NCBI GenBank assembly: GCA_963836085.1
Contig: CAWIHT010000018.1
Span: 1-64,000, forward strand
Length of the DNA: 64,000 bases
DNA from: JAHEEL01 sp963836085
Lineage (GTDB): Bacteria > Actinomycetota > Acidimicrobiia > Spongiisociales > UBA5794
Direction: 5' to 3'
Made by a program: the position numbers and the translations under genes. Under the pieces are notes generated by a model. It was not told the DNA's origin and did not search any database. It worked only from the letters and a program-made list of their open reading frames with translations. Of the stretch, positions 24,309 to 32,874 are shown piece by piece; within the stretch, counting starts at the first letter, position 1; the number at the start of each line of letters is the position of its first letter.

Positions 24309-26534
24309 ATGAACGGCTACGAACAACTGATCGAGACGATCTTCGGGATCCCAGGAGAGAGCACCCCGCTGCCGGGCGAGATCGATGACAACCGGAGGTT
24401 CGTCGGCGCCGACGGCCGCGCCTATCTGCTCCGCATCTCGCCGTCGAATCAGGATCCGGCGATGCTCTCCTTTCGGCAATCAGCGATCGCAGCGATGGGA
24501 GACTGCCCTCTCGACACTCCGCAGGTCGTCCCGACGCTCGACGGCGCCACTTGGGCCAGACTCGACGACGGCCGATTCATCCACCTCTACACATGGGTCG
24601 ATGGCACGCCGTTCAGCGAGATCGGTCGACCCGCCGAACTCGCCGGCCAGATCGGCGTCGCCGCCGGCACGGTCGTGAACGCTCTCGCGGACGTGGCTTC
24701 GGGACCCCGGCCCGGCCACTTCCTCTGGGATATCACCGATGCCGTCCGGATCGTCGGCGAGCGGGCGGACACAGTCACCGACCCGCTCCGACGCAGGCTG
24801 ATCGACGGTGTGCTGCTCCGCATCGCCAGCATCAACTACGGCGGGCTGCCGAGACAGGTCCTTCACAATGACCTGAACGATGAGCATCTCATGGTCCGCG
24901 ACGGAGTCATCACCGGCGTTATCGACTTCGGCGACGCCGTCTACACCGTGCGCGTGGCGGATCTTGTCATCGCCTGTACCTACGCGATGCTCGATCAGGA
25001 CGATCCGGTCACCGTTGCCGCAGACGTGATCGCCGGATATCGAACCGTCGCCTCCCTTCAAGAGGTCGAGGCCGACGTGATTCTTGACTTCATCCTGGCC
25101 CGCCTCGCGACCTCCGTTACGGTCTCCGCCGCCCGCGGTGGTGCCAACCCTCACCACATGCTGACCGAGTCCATGGCGTGGGACCTGCTCGAACGGCTGA
25201 TGCTCGGTGACACGGACGGCATCGCAGCTGAGCTCGCCACGGCAGCCGGCTACCCCCGGGAATCCAGCCATGTCACGGCCAACCTGCTCGATCGGCGTTC
25301 CGTGCTCGGTCCATCGCTCCGCCTCAGCTACCAGGATCCGCTCAACATCGTGCGCGGCTCGGGCACGTATCTCTACGACGAGCGCGGGCGCCGCTACCTG
25401 GACTGCGTGAACAACGTGGCGCACGTCGGCCATGGGAACCGGGCCGTTGTCCGGGCGGCTGCCGACCAGATGCTCGTCCTCAACACCAACACTCGCTACC
25501 TCCACCCCGACATCTATCGGTATGCGGAGCGGCTCTTCGCGACGCTCCCCGGTCACCTCGACCGCGCCTTCCTCGTCAACTCCGGGAGCGAAGCCAACGA
25601 ACTCGCGATCCGTCTCGCACGCACCGCGACCGGTCGCCACCACATGGTGTGTCTCGATCACGGATACCACGGCACTACTTCGACACTCGTCGATGTCAGC
25701 CCGTACAAGTTCGATGCGCCGGGCGGCACGGGCCGGCCCGACTGGGTGCATGTGCTCCCGTCGCCGGATCCCTATCGGGTCCCCGAGTTCGGCGGCAATG
25801 GCGCCGGGCGGAGGTACCGGGCACTGGCGGACAGGATCCTTGACGGAACCAACCCGGCCGGCCTCATCGCAGAGACGCTTCCCGGGTGTGGTGGCCAGGT
25901 GATTCCAGAGTCGGGAGTCCTCGAGGCTGCCTATGACGCGGTGCGGGAGCGAGGCGGACTCGTGATCGCCGATGAAGTGCAGACCGGGTTCGGCCGGACC
26001 GGCATCTTCTGGGCGTTTCAGCGATACGGTCTCAACCCGGACATCGTCACGATGGGGAAGCCGGCCGGGAATGGGCATCCGCTTGGGGTGGTCGTCACGA
26101 CCGGTGCGATCGCCGCAGCGTTTGACAACGGTATGGAGTACTTCAACACGTTCGGCGGCAATCCCGTATCGGTCGCGATCGGGAACGCGGTGCTCGATGA
26201 GATGGATCGCCTCGATGCCGTCCGCCACGGCGTCCTGCTCGGCGACTCCCTCCTCGGAGACTTGAAGGCGCTTTCAGAGCGGCACGACGGCGTTGGCGAC
26301 GTGCGCGGCGCCGGCCTCTATCTGGGCGTCGAGTTGGTCGAGGACCGAGAATCGAAGGCTCCGGCGACTGGGCGCGCGCGCGATGTGGTCGAGTACGCGA
26401 AGGAGCATGGCGTCTTGCTGAGCGTCGACGGCCCGTTTGCGAACGTCATCAAGATCAAACCGCCGATGGTGTTCGGCACAGCAGACGCCGACCGTCTGGT
26501 CGCGGTGTTGGACCAGGCCCTCACCGCCATCTAG
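24309..26534 (+). CDS. fused APH-type kinase and class III PLP phospho-lyase/aminotransferase
   Basis: This 741-residue protein joins two enzymes. Residues about 20-300 are an aminoglycoside-phosphotransferase/homoserine-kinase-like domain with catalytic loop HNDLNDEHL and metal-binding VIDFGDA. Residues about 325-741 are a class III PLP enzyme with NSGSEANELA, DHGYHGTTST, IADEVQTGFGRTG and the lysine in GKPAGNGHPLG. The KPxGNGHP motif is characteristic of the AGXT2L group, whose human members split phosphoethanolamine or 5-phosphohydroxylysine, and human hydroxylysine kinase is an APH-fold protein. A kinase feeding a phospho-lyase on one chain is therefore the likely activity; the substrate is not determined. 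It starts 17 bp after modC and may share that operon, with no obvious logic. Confidence 0.8.
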   Translation: MNGYEQLIETIFGIPGESTPLPGEIDDNRRFVGADGRAYLLRISPSNQDPAMLSFRQSAIAAMGDCPLDTPQVVPTLDGATWARLDDGRFIHLYTWVDGTPFSEIGRPAELAGQIGVAAGTVVNALADVASGPRPGHFLWDITDAVRIVGERADTVTDPLRRRLIDGVLLRIASINYGGLPRQVLHNDLNDEHLMVRDGVITGVIDFGDAVYTVRVADLVIACTYAMLDQDDPVTVAADVIAGYRTVASLQEVEADVILDFILARLATSVTVSAARGGANPHHMLTESMAWDLLERLMLGDTDGIAAELATAAGYPRESSHVTANLLDRRSVLGPSLRLSYQDPLNIVRGSGTYLYDERGRRYLDCVNNVAHVGHGNRAVVRAAADQMLVLNTNTRYLHPDIYRYAERLFATLPGHLDRAFLVNSGSEANELAIRLARTATGRHHMVCLDHGYHGTTSTLVDVSPYKFDAPGGTGRPDWVHVLPSPDPYRVPEFGGNGAGRRYRALADRILDGTNPAGLIAETLPGCGGQVIPESGVLEAAYDAVRERGGLVIADEVQTGFGRTGIFWAFQRYGLNPDIVTMGKPAGNGHPLGVVVTTGAIAAAFDNGMEYFNTFGGNPVSVAIGNAVLDEMDRLDAVRHGVLLGDSLLGDLKALSERHDGVGDVRGAGLYLGVELVEDRESKAPATGRARDVVEYAKEHGVLLSVDGPFANVIKIKPPMVFGTADADRLVAVLDQALTAI

Positions 26535-26538
26535 CGCT

Positions 26539-26590
26539 GCGAACCCAGGGTTCTCCACCTCGTATATGACGCCGTCGGCCCGCCGAACAG
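26539..26590 (+). repeat. family 1 repeat, partial copy C (one arm)
   Basis: GCGAACCCAGGGTTCTCCAC followed by CGTATATGACGCCG matches the left arm of copy A. The right arm is absent; homology fades after about 50 bases. It lies between the convergent fused kinase/lyase gene and galE. Confidence 0.7.
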
Positions 26591-26618
26591 GGGACGGCTG
26601 AGGGCTCCGCCGAGACCC

Positions 26619-27593
26619 CTACCCGGCCGGCGGGCCGGATGACTCCCAGTGCCAGGCGGATTCGATGATGTCGCCGAGGTCGGTCGTTTGTGGGGACCAG
26701 TCCAGCACCTCTGCTGCACGGCCGGATGCAGCCACGAGAACTGCGGGGTCGCCTGCTCGACGGGGCGTCTCGACGGCGTCGATCGGCATCCCGGTGACGG
26801 CCTCGGCCGTCGTGAGCACCTCCCGCACGCTGGCGCCATGACCGACGCCCAGATTGAGGGCGGTGGTTTCACCGCCGCCGCGCAAGTACTCGATCGCACG
26901 CACATGCGCTGACGCAAGGTCGCTGACGTGGATGTAGTCGCGGACCGCGGTGCCGTCCGGCGTAGGCCAGTCGGTACCGAACACCATCATCGGCGTCCCC
27001 TCGCGCGCGGCCCGCAGAGCAAGGGGGATGAGATGCGTCTCGGGATCGTGGCGCTCTCGGCGCCGATCGGTGGCACCTGCCGCGTTGAAGTAGCGCAACG
27101 AGACGGCCCTCAGGCGTCCGGCGGCGGACAGATCCTCAAGGACCATCTCGACGACCAGCTTGGTGTTGCCGTACGGACTCGTCGGAGCCTTCGGATGATC
27201 CTCGGGAATCGGGACCTCGATCGGGTCGCCGTACACGGCGGCCGACGACGAAAACACGGCGTTCTCGACACCGAGATTGGACAAGGTCTCGAAGAGGCTG
27301 ATGCTCTCTGCGACGTTGCGCTGCCAGTAGAGCGCCGGCTCGCCGACGGACTCTCCGACGGCAATCAACCCGGCGAAGTGGATACAGGCATCGACCTTCT
27401 GCTCCTCGACAATCCGCGTGACGGCTTCCGTGTCGCCGACGGCGGCCTGGTAGAACGGGACGTCGCTGTCGACGACCTCGCGATTGCCCCGGCTGAGGTC
27501 GTCGATGATGACGACCTGCTCGCCGTGGGCGCAAAGTTGATCGGCGACGACGCTGCCGATGAAGCCGGCCCCTCCAGTCACGAGCACACTCAT
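26619..27593 (-). CDS. galE: UDP-glucose 4-epimerase
   Basis: An extended short-chain dehydrogenase of 324 residues: NAD loop TGGAGFIGS at the N-terminus and the catalytic SPYGNTK (YxxxK near 147). The RYFNAAGA segment that follows is typical of GalE. It interconverts UDP-galactose and UDP-glucose, closing the Leloir pathway. The start overlaps the galK stop by ATGA. It is the last gene of bgaL-deoR-galT-galK-galE. Confidence 0.93.
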   Translation of the reverse strand: MSVLVTGGAGFIGSVVADQLCAHGEQVVIIDDLSRGNREVVDSDVPFYQAAVGDTEAVTRIVEEQKVDACIHFAGLIAVGESVGEPALYWQRNVAESISLFETLSNLGVENAVFSSSAAVYGDPIEVPIPEDHPKAPTSPYGNTKLVVEMVLEDLSAAGRLRAVSLRYFNAAGATDRRRERHDPETHLIPLALRAAREGTPMMVFGTDWPTPDGTAVRDYIHVSDLASAHVRAIEYLRGGGETTALNLGVGHGASVREVLTTAEAVTGMPIDAVETPRRAGDPAVLVAASGRAAEVLDWSPQTTDLGDIIESAWHWESSGPPAG

Positions 27594-28750
27594 GTCGCGT
27601 TCTCCTCTGTTGTGATGCTGGTGCCGTCGGACGGCTTGCACACGAAGAGGGACGGTTCGAGCTCCGTCCACTCCCGGTAGATGCGCGCCGTCTCGGCAAG
27701 GAACTCTTCGAGGCGCTCGCTCTCCACCAGGGCGACGGCGCTCCCGGCGAACCCGCCTCCGGTCATGCGGGCCCCGAGGCACCCCGGGGCGGCGATGGCG
27801 GCGTCGACCATGGCATCGAGTTCGCGACCGGAGACCTCGTAGTCGTCGCGCAAGCTCTCATGAGAGGCACTCATCAATCGGCCGACTTCGGTCACGTCGC
27901 CGTCTGCGAGCGCCTGGGCGGCGTCGAGGGTGCGCTGGTTCTCCGACACGATGTGACGGGCTCTTCGGTAGAGCAGCGGATCGTCGAGGCGGTTGCGCTC
28001 GAGCTCCACGAGCGACAGATCGCGTAGGAACTCCTTGTTGTATGCAGCGGCAGCCGCCTCGCACTCCGCGCGCCGTTCGTTGTAGCGGCTCTCGGTCAAC
28101 TTCCGTCTGGTCGCGGTGTCGAGGATGACGACGTCGGTCCCATCCGGGATTGCGACCGCGCGTGTGCTGAGATCGCGGCAGTCGATGAGAACAGCATGGC
28201 CTTCCTTCCCGGTTCCGCACACCAGCTGATCCATGACTCCGCTGCTCAGGCCGAGCCACCCGTTCTCAACTCTCCAACCGGCCAAGGCAGCACGACGGGG
28301 ATCCCAGTCGAACCCGCTCGTGACCGACAGTGCCCTTGCCGTCGCCAGTTCGAGCGCCGCCGAGGATGAGAGTCCGGCGCCCGGGGGCAGGTCGGAGGTG
28401 AGGACGCCATCGAAGCCGACCAGGACCTCGCCCTCTTCGGTGAGTTCGTGAGCCATGCCCTCGACATAGGCGGTCCAGCCTTCGTGTTCCTCGAGGCGGT
28501 CGAGATCGATCTCCGCCCATTCGCCGGTGAGTTCGGCCCAGATGCGCACGCGGCGGTCCGTCCGCGGGCGCATGGCCAGCCAGAGGCCCTCGTCGATGGC
28601 GATGGGAAGAACGAAGCCTTCGGAGTAGTCGGTGTGGTCGCCAATGAGATTCACCCGGCCGGGTGAACGCACCATGAAGGCCGGCGGTTCGCCGAGCTGA
28701 TCGATGAAGCCCGCCCGAGCCCGCTGTTCTGCGGTTGCGACCTCAGACAT
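27590..28750 (-). CDS. galK: galactokinase
   Basis: A GHMP kinase of 386 residues that phosphorylates galactose at C1. The galactokinase signature is RVNLIGDHTDYSEGFVLPIA (near 32), the ATP loop is LPPGAGLSSSAALE (near 120) and the C-terminal GHMP motif is ARMTGGGFAGSAV. Its 5' end overlaps galT by 8 bp and its 3' end overlaps galE by 4. Confidence 0.95.
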   Translation of the reverse strand: MSEVATAEQRARAGFIDQLGEPPAFMVRSPGRVNLIGDHTDYSEGFVLPIAIDEGLWLAMRPRTDRRVRIWAELTGEWAEIDLDRLEEHEGWTAYVEGMAHELTEEGEVLVGFDGVLTSDLPPGAGLSSSAALELATARALSVTSGFDWDPRRAALAGWRVENGWLGLSSGVMDQLVCGTGKEGHAVLIDCRDLSTRAVAIPDGTDVVILDTATRRKLTESRYNERRAECEAAAAAYNKEFLRDLSLVELERNRLDDPLLYRRARHIVSENQRTLDAAQALADGDVTEVGRLMSASHESLRDDYEVSGRELDAMVDAAIAAPGCLGARMTGGGFAGSAVALVESERLEEFLAETARIYREWTELEPSLFVCKPSDGTSITTEENAT

Positions 28751-29831
28751 CGACGGCTCGCAGCAGGTCGGCCTGCATCTCGGGCGTGATGTCGTTGATG
28801 AACACGTCCATGCCCGACTCGGAACCGGCGAGGTACTTCAGCTTGTCCGCCGACCGGCGAACCGAGAACACCTCGAGGTGCAGGGCGCCCAGATCGCGGT
28901 CCCGGTGGGTCGGGGCCTGATGCCATGCAGCGATGTACGGGAGCGGTTGGTCGTAGAGGCCGTCGAGGCGCTTCAGGACATTGAGGTAGACGCCGGGGAA
29001 TTCGGCACGTTCGGCTTCTCTCAGCTCGGTGAGGTCCGGCACGCGCCGGTGGGGATAGATATGCACCTCGACCGGCCACCGGGCGGCCGCCGGCACGAAC
29101 GCGCTCCAGTGATCGCCTGCAACGATGATCCGGCGGCCGGACTCACGCTCGAGGGCGAGCACGTCGTCGTACAGGTTGCCGCCGGTGGTGTCGCGATAGC
29201 GACGTGCGTTGTCGAGCATGCGGGTCGTTCGCGGTGTCACGAACGGGTAGGCATAGATCTGACCGTGCGGATGGGCCAGCGTGACCCCGATCTCCTCGCC
29301 ACGGTTCTCGAACGGGAACACCTGCTCGACATCCGGCATCGCGCTCAGCACCGTGGTCCGCTCGGTCCACACGTCGAGGACCATCCTCACTCGCTCCGGG
29401 GAGAGATCGGCGAATGCCGTGTCGTGGTCGCTGGTGAAACACACGACCTCACATCGCCCGACGCCGGGACGGCGGGCAAAGAGTTTCGATCCCGGTTCGA
29501 CGAACGGTTCCACCTCGGCAACGTCGCTCGCGAGACTCGGAAAACGGTTCTCAAAAACCACGATGTCGTAGTCGGCGCTCGGGATCTCGGAGCGGTTCAC
29601 ATCGTCGCTTGGGCAGAGCGGGCACTCGGCGGCCGGCGGCATGAACGTGCGACCCTGGCGGTGTGAGGCGACCGCGACCCACTCGTCCCGGAGCACGTCA
29701 TAGCGGATTTCGGAGGACGTCGAGGTCTCCGGAAGGTCGCGGAGGTCAGGTGTGTCACGTACGACGGATTCATCTTCGTCGTAGTAGATCAACTCGCGGC
29801 CGTCGGCCATCGCTGTCACGGTCTTCTTCAT
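28743..29831 (-). CDS. galT: galactose-1-phosphate uridylyltransferase
   Basis: A HIT-superfamily enzyme of 362 residues that exchanges UMP between UDP-glucose and galactose-1-phosphate. The zinc-binding pair is in AECPLCPSDD near 70, and the catalytic His lies in TLAHPHGQIYAYPF near 175. It overlaps deoR at its start (ATGA) and galK at its end. Confidence 0.94.
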   Translation of the reverse strand: MKKTVTAMADGRELIYYDEDESVVRDTPDLRDLPETSTSSEIRYDVLRDEWVAVASHRQGRTFMPPAAECPLCPSDDVNRSEIPSADYDIVVFENRFPSLASDVAEVEPFVEPGSKLFARRPGVGRCEVVCFTSDHDTAFADLSPERVRMVLDVWTERTTVLSAMPDVEQVFPFENRGEEIGVTLAHPHGQIYAYPFVTPRTTRMLDNARRYRDTTGGNLYDDVLALERESGRRIIVAGDHWSAFVPAAARWPVEVHIYPHRRVPDLTELREAERAEFPGVYLNVLKRLDGLYDQPLPYIAAWHQAPTHRDRDLGALHLEVFSVRRSADKLKYLAGSESGMDVFINDITPEMQADLLRAVDV

Positions 29832-30625
29832 CCGACAATCCTGCTTTCCGGGGTGGCGTGGACGATGATCAGTTCACCGACCGTCGATTCGAGTGCTTCA
29901 CGGGCGTCGGGGTCGAGGCCCTCATCGGTGATGAGGATGTCGGCCTGATTCAATCGGGCGATCGTGCTGATACCAACAACGCCCCACTTCGAATGATCCG
30001 TGACTACAACGAGTCGGCGGCCCGATCCGATGAGCGCACGGTCGGTCTCGGCCTCGCGCAAGTTCGGCGTCGTGAATCCGGTGTCGGGGCTCATGCCGTG
30101 CACTCCGATGAACACGAGATCGACGTGGAGTTCTGCCAGCGCGTTGATCGCGACGGGGCCGACCAGCGCATCCGACGGTGTTCGGATACCGCCGGTGAGG
30201 AGCACCGTTTGGTCGGTCCGACCGTTGGTGTAGAGGATGTCCGCGATGTGGATCGAGTTGGTGACGACGGTGATGCCCGGCACGTCGACGAGTTCGCTGG
30301 CGAGCGCGTGCGTCGTGGTGCCTGCGCTCATGGCGATCGCCGAACCCGGCTCGACCAGGCTGGCCGCAGCGGCTGCGATCGCGTGCTTCTCCCCCTGCTG
30401 GAGCGCCGCCTTCGCTGCGAACCGTGGCTCGTACGAAGGGCTATCGGCGACGCGGGTCGCTCCGCCGTGGACTTTTTGAACGAGACCCGCGTCCGCGAGC
30501 ACCCCGAGGTCGCGGCGGATGGTCATGTCCGATACTCCGAGGTCCTGGACGAGGTCGGAGACGCGAACGGCTCCATTCCGAAGAACGATTTCGAGGATGG
30601 CCTCTTGGCGTTGTTCCGCGAGCAT
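29828..30625 (-). CDS. DeoR-family transcriptional regulator of the galactoside operon
   Basis: The 265-residue protein has an N-terminal DeoR helix-turn-helix (residues about 5-55: RQEAILEIVLRNGAVRVSDL, SDMTIRRDL) and a C-terminal sugar-phosphate-sensing domain (MSAGTTTHALA, DLVFIGVHGMS). It lies inside the operon, one base after bgaL and overlapping galT, so it probably responds to a galactose-pathway phosphosugar and controls this operon and perhaps the divergent transporter. Confidence 0.87.
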   Translation of the reverse strand: MLAEQRQEAILEIVLRNGAVRVSDLVQDLGVSDMTIRRDLGVLADAGLVQKVHGGATRVADSPSYEPRFAAKAALQQGEKHAIAAAAASLVEPGSAIAMSAGTTTHALASELVDVPGITVVTNSIHIADILYTNGRTDQTVLLTGGIRTPSDALVGPVAINALAELHVDLVFIGVHGMSPDTGFTTPNLREAETDRALIGSGRRLVVVTDHSKWGVVGISTIARLNQADILITDEGLDPDAREALESTVGELIIVHATPESRIVG

Positions 30626-30626
30626 G

Positions 30627-32636
30627 TCAGTCGACCTCCTCTTGGACGATGGCCACGGCTCCGGCCTTCAGACTCAGGGTCCCGGTCACGTCCCGATCGG
30701 CAACGAGGTCGCGTCCCGTGGCCCTGACGTATGCGGGTTCATCGCCGTGGTTGATCAGAAAGAGATACGAGCCGTCCGCGCCCGACCGTCGTGTCGCTTC
30801 GAGCCCCGGGGGAGCGGTGACGCGGGGAATCGGCGGCTTGATGCCCGTGGCCTTGAGAGCGGTACGGACCAGGGCGTCGGTCGCTGCCCGGTCGAGGCGG
30901 GTCGCGATGTACCAGGCGGTGCCCTCCCCGTGGCGGTGTTCGGTCACGGCCGGCACGCCGGGAAGTGGACCATCGACATAGCGTGCGAGCGCGATGGCTC
31001 CTTCGAGGTGGAGGAGTTCGCACCACGTATCGGCTGTCGAGTCGTCGTCGAGCGTGACCTGTTCGCCCTCTCGAAGGGGGAAGAACTCTTCCACTCGAAT
31101 GCCGAGCGTGTGGCGGAACGCGCCGGGGTATCCGCCAAGGTAGATGTGCAGGTTCTCATCGACGGTTCCGCTCAGATAGGTGACGATCGCCGATCCGCCG
31201 GAAGCGACAAACCGATCGAAACGCTCGACCATGTCCCGATTCGCTATGTAGAGGGAAGGGATGACGACGAGCGAGTACGGCGTGAGGTCGCGGTCCGGCG
31301 GCACGACGTCGACCGTGACGCCGGCGTCCCACAGCGAGCGATAGAGAGCCTGCACCCGGTCGCGATAGGTCACGTCGACCGACGGATGGGCCCGTTCGTC
31401 CAGTGCCCACCACGACTCCCAGTCGAAGACCAGCGCAACTTCGGCCGTCACGCTGGTGCCGATCATGCCGTCGAGTCGATCGAGGATGGCTCCTAGTTCG
31501 GTGACCTCTCTCCAGACCTTGGTGTCCGTGCCGGCGTGGGGGATCATGCCGGAGTGGTATTTCTCGGCGCCTGATTGCGACGCGCGCCACTGGAAGAACA
31601 TGACGCCGTCGGCCCCTCGAGCCACGTGCTGGAGGCTGTTGCGGATCATCTCGCCTGGCTGTTTCGCGATGTTGCGCGGTTGCCAGTTCATGGCGCTCGT
31701 CGAGTGCTCCATCACCATCCACGGCGTGTCCTCGACCAGGCAGCGGGAAGCGTCGGCCGCGAACGCCAGTTCGATGTAGGCCTCCGGGTCGGAGGTGTTG
31801 AGGTAGTGGTCGTTGGCGACGATGTCGACTTCGGGGGCCCACGATGCGTAGTCGAGGTCCTTCTTGAAAGCGTTCACCATGAAGTTTGTCGTGATCGGGA
31901 TGGTCGGCGTGATCGCCCGGAGGACGTCCCGTTCGGCGCGGTGGATATCAAGGCAAGCGTCGGATGAGAAGCGACGGAAGTCGAGATCCTGCGTCGGGTT
32001 GCCGAAGGTCCCCGTCTGCCGGGGAGGCAGAACGTCGGCCCACTCCGAACAGCGCTGACTCCAGAATGACGTTCCCCATGCCTCGTTGAGGCCGTCGAGA
32101 TCTCCGTAGCGACCCTTGAGCCACGTTCGGAATGCCTCAGCGCTCACGTCGCAGTAGCAGCGCGCGTTGTGTCCGCCGATCTCGTTGTTGACGTGCCACA
32201 TGACGAGCGCCGGGTGTCCGGCGTAATGCTCGGCGATCGCTGCCGTGAGCCCGAGTGCGTGTGCGAGGTAGATCGGCGAACTGGGGCAGTACGCCTGACG
32301 AGAGCCGGGCCAGACGCGTGACCCGTCTTCAAGGATCGGAAGTGTCTCAGGGAAGAGGCGCGAGAACCACGGCGGGGGAGAGGCGGTCGCGTTGGCGAGA
32401 TTGGCGTTGATGCCGGCGCCGGCGAGTCCGTCCATTACCTCATCGAGCCACGAGAAGTCGAGAACGCCGGGGCGTGGTTCGAGGTGTGCCCAGGAGAAGA
32501 TTCCAACGCTCACGAGGTTCACCTTGGCGGTGCGCATGAGGTCGAGATCCTCAGCCCAGACGGCACGATCCCACTGCTCGGGGTTGTAGTCGGCTCCGTA
32601 CGCCGGCGTGCCGAGAAATGAGAGCGCGTGATCCAT
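30627..32636 (-). CDS. bgaL: GH42 beta-galactosidase
   Basis: The 669-residue enzyme starts GADYNPEQW within the first 20 residues, the usual GH42 opening. The acid/base Glu lies in MWHVNNEIGGH (near 145) and the nucleophile Glu in PWMVMEHSTSAMNWQPRN (near 305). A glutamine amidotransferase-like trimerisation domain (about 385-600) and a small C-terminal beta domain follow. There is no signal peptide, so it cleaves imported galactosides in the cytoplasm. The ATG at 32636 has no Shine-Dalgarno, but a promoter lies 7 bases upstream, suggesting a leaderless transcript. It leads the Leloir operon. Confidence 0.92.
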   Translation of the reverse strand: MDHALSFLGTPAYGADYNPEQWDRAVWAEDLDLMRTAKVNLVSVGIFSWAHLEPRPGVLDFSWLDEVMDGLAGAGINANLANATASPPPWFSRLFPETLPILEDGSRVWPGSRQAYCPSSPIYLAHALGLTAAIAEHYAGHPALVMWHVNNEIGGHNARCYCDVSAEAFRTWLKGRYGDLDGLNEAWGTSFWSQRCSEWADVLPPRQTGTFGNPTQDLDFRRFSSDACLDIHRAERDVLRAITPTIPITTNFMVNAFKKDLDYASWAPEVDIVANDHYLNTSDPEAYIELAFAADASRCLVEDTPWMVMEHSTSAMNWQPRNIAKQPGEMIRNSLQHVARGADGVMFFQWRASQSGAEKYHSGMIPHAGTDTKVWREVTELGAILDRLDGMIGTSVTAEVALVFDWESWWALDERAHPSVDVTYRDRVQALYRSLWDAGVTVDVVPPDRDLTPYSLVVIPSLYIANRDMVERFDRFVASGGSAIVTYLSGTVDENLHIYLGGYPGAFRHTLGIRVEEFFPLREGEQVTLDDDSTADTWCELLHLEGAIALARYVDGPLPGVPAVTEHRHGEGTAWYIATRLDRAATDALVRTALKATGIKPPIPRVTAPPGLEATRRSGADGSYLFLINHGDEPAYVRATGRDLVADRDVTGTLSLKAGAVAIVQEEVD

Positions 32637-32643
32637 GCGGTCA

Positions 32644-32672
32644 AGATTGCACCAAGAGCACCCACAAGTCAA
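32644..32672 (-). promoter_or_regulatory. promoter of the bgaL-gal operon, placed for a leaderless start
   Basis: On the minus strand TTGACT (32672-32667) is followed after 17 bp by CAATCT (32649-32644), and the bgaL ATG begins 7 bases later, where transcription would start. The -35 is strong and the -10 weak, so an activator or derepression may matter. Confidence 0.45.
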
Positions 32673-32771
32673 CACATTCCACCACGTATCCACACGTCAG
32701 GTGCTTGCGTTCGGATTGCGGAGGAAGCCATTGAGGATATGGAGAATCCGAGCATCCGGCGCGAATGCCAC

Positions 32772-32839
32772 TTGACATGAACCCGATTTCCAGGTCAAAT
32801 GGTGGGACGATCTGTTGGATTCTGTTTGAATCAGTTCAA
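32772..32839 (+). promoter_or_regulatory. promoter and operator-like dyads upstream of the sugar-binding protein
   Basis: A consensus TTGACA (32772-32777) and TCAAAT (32795-32800) are 17 bp apart. Downstream of the expected start point are two overlapping dyads, GATTC-TGTTT-GAATC (32818-32832) and TTGAA-TCAG-TTCAA (32826-32839). They would suit a repressor such as the DeoR protein of the divergent operon or a LacI protein from elsewhere. Confidence 0.5.
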
Positions 32840-32874
32840 GCATGAGCCCACAGACACATGGAGGAGGAGCCTCA

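Noticed and set aside
24480..26228. 582-codon open frame on the minus strand opposite the fused kinase/lyase
   Set aside because: It is an antisense shadow produced by high GC3; it has no family resemblance, no ribosome-binding site, and the opposite strand carries two clear enzyme domains.
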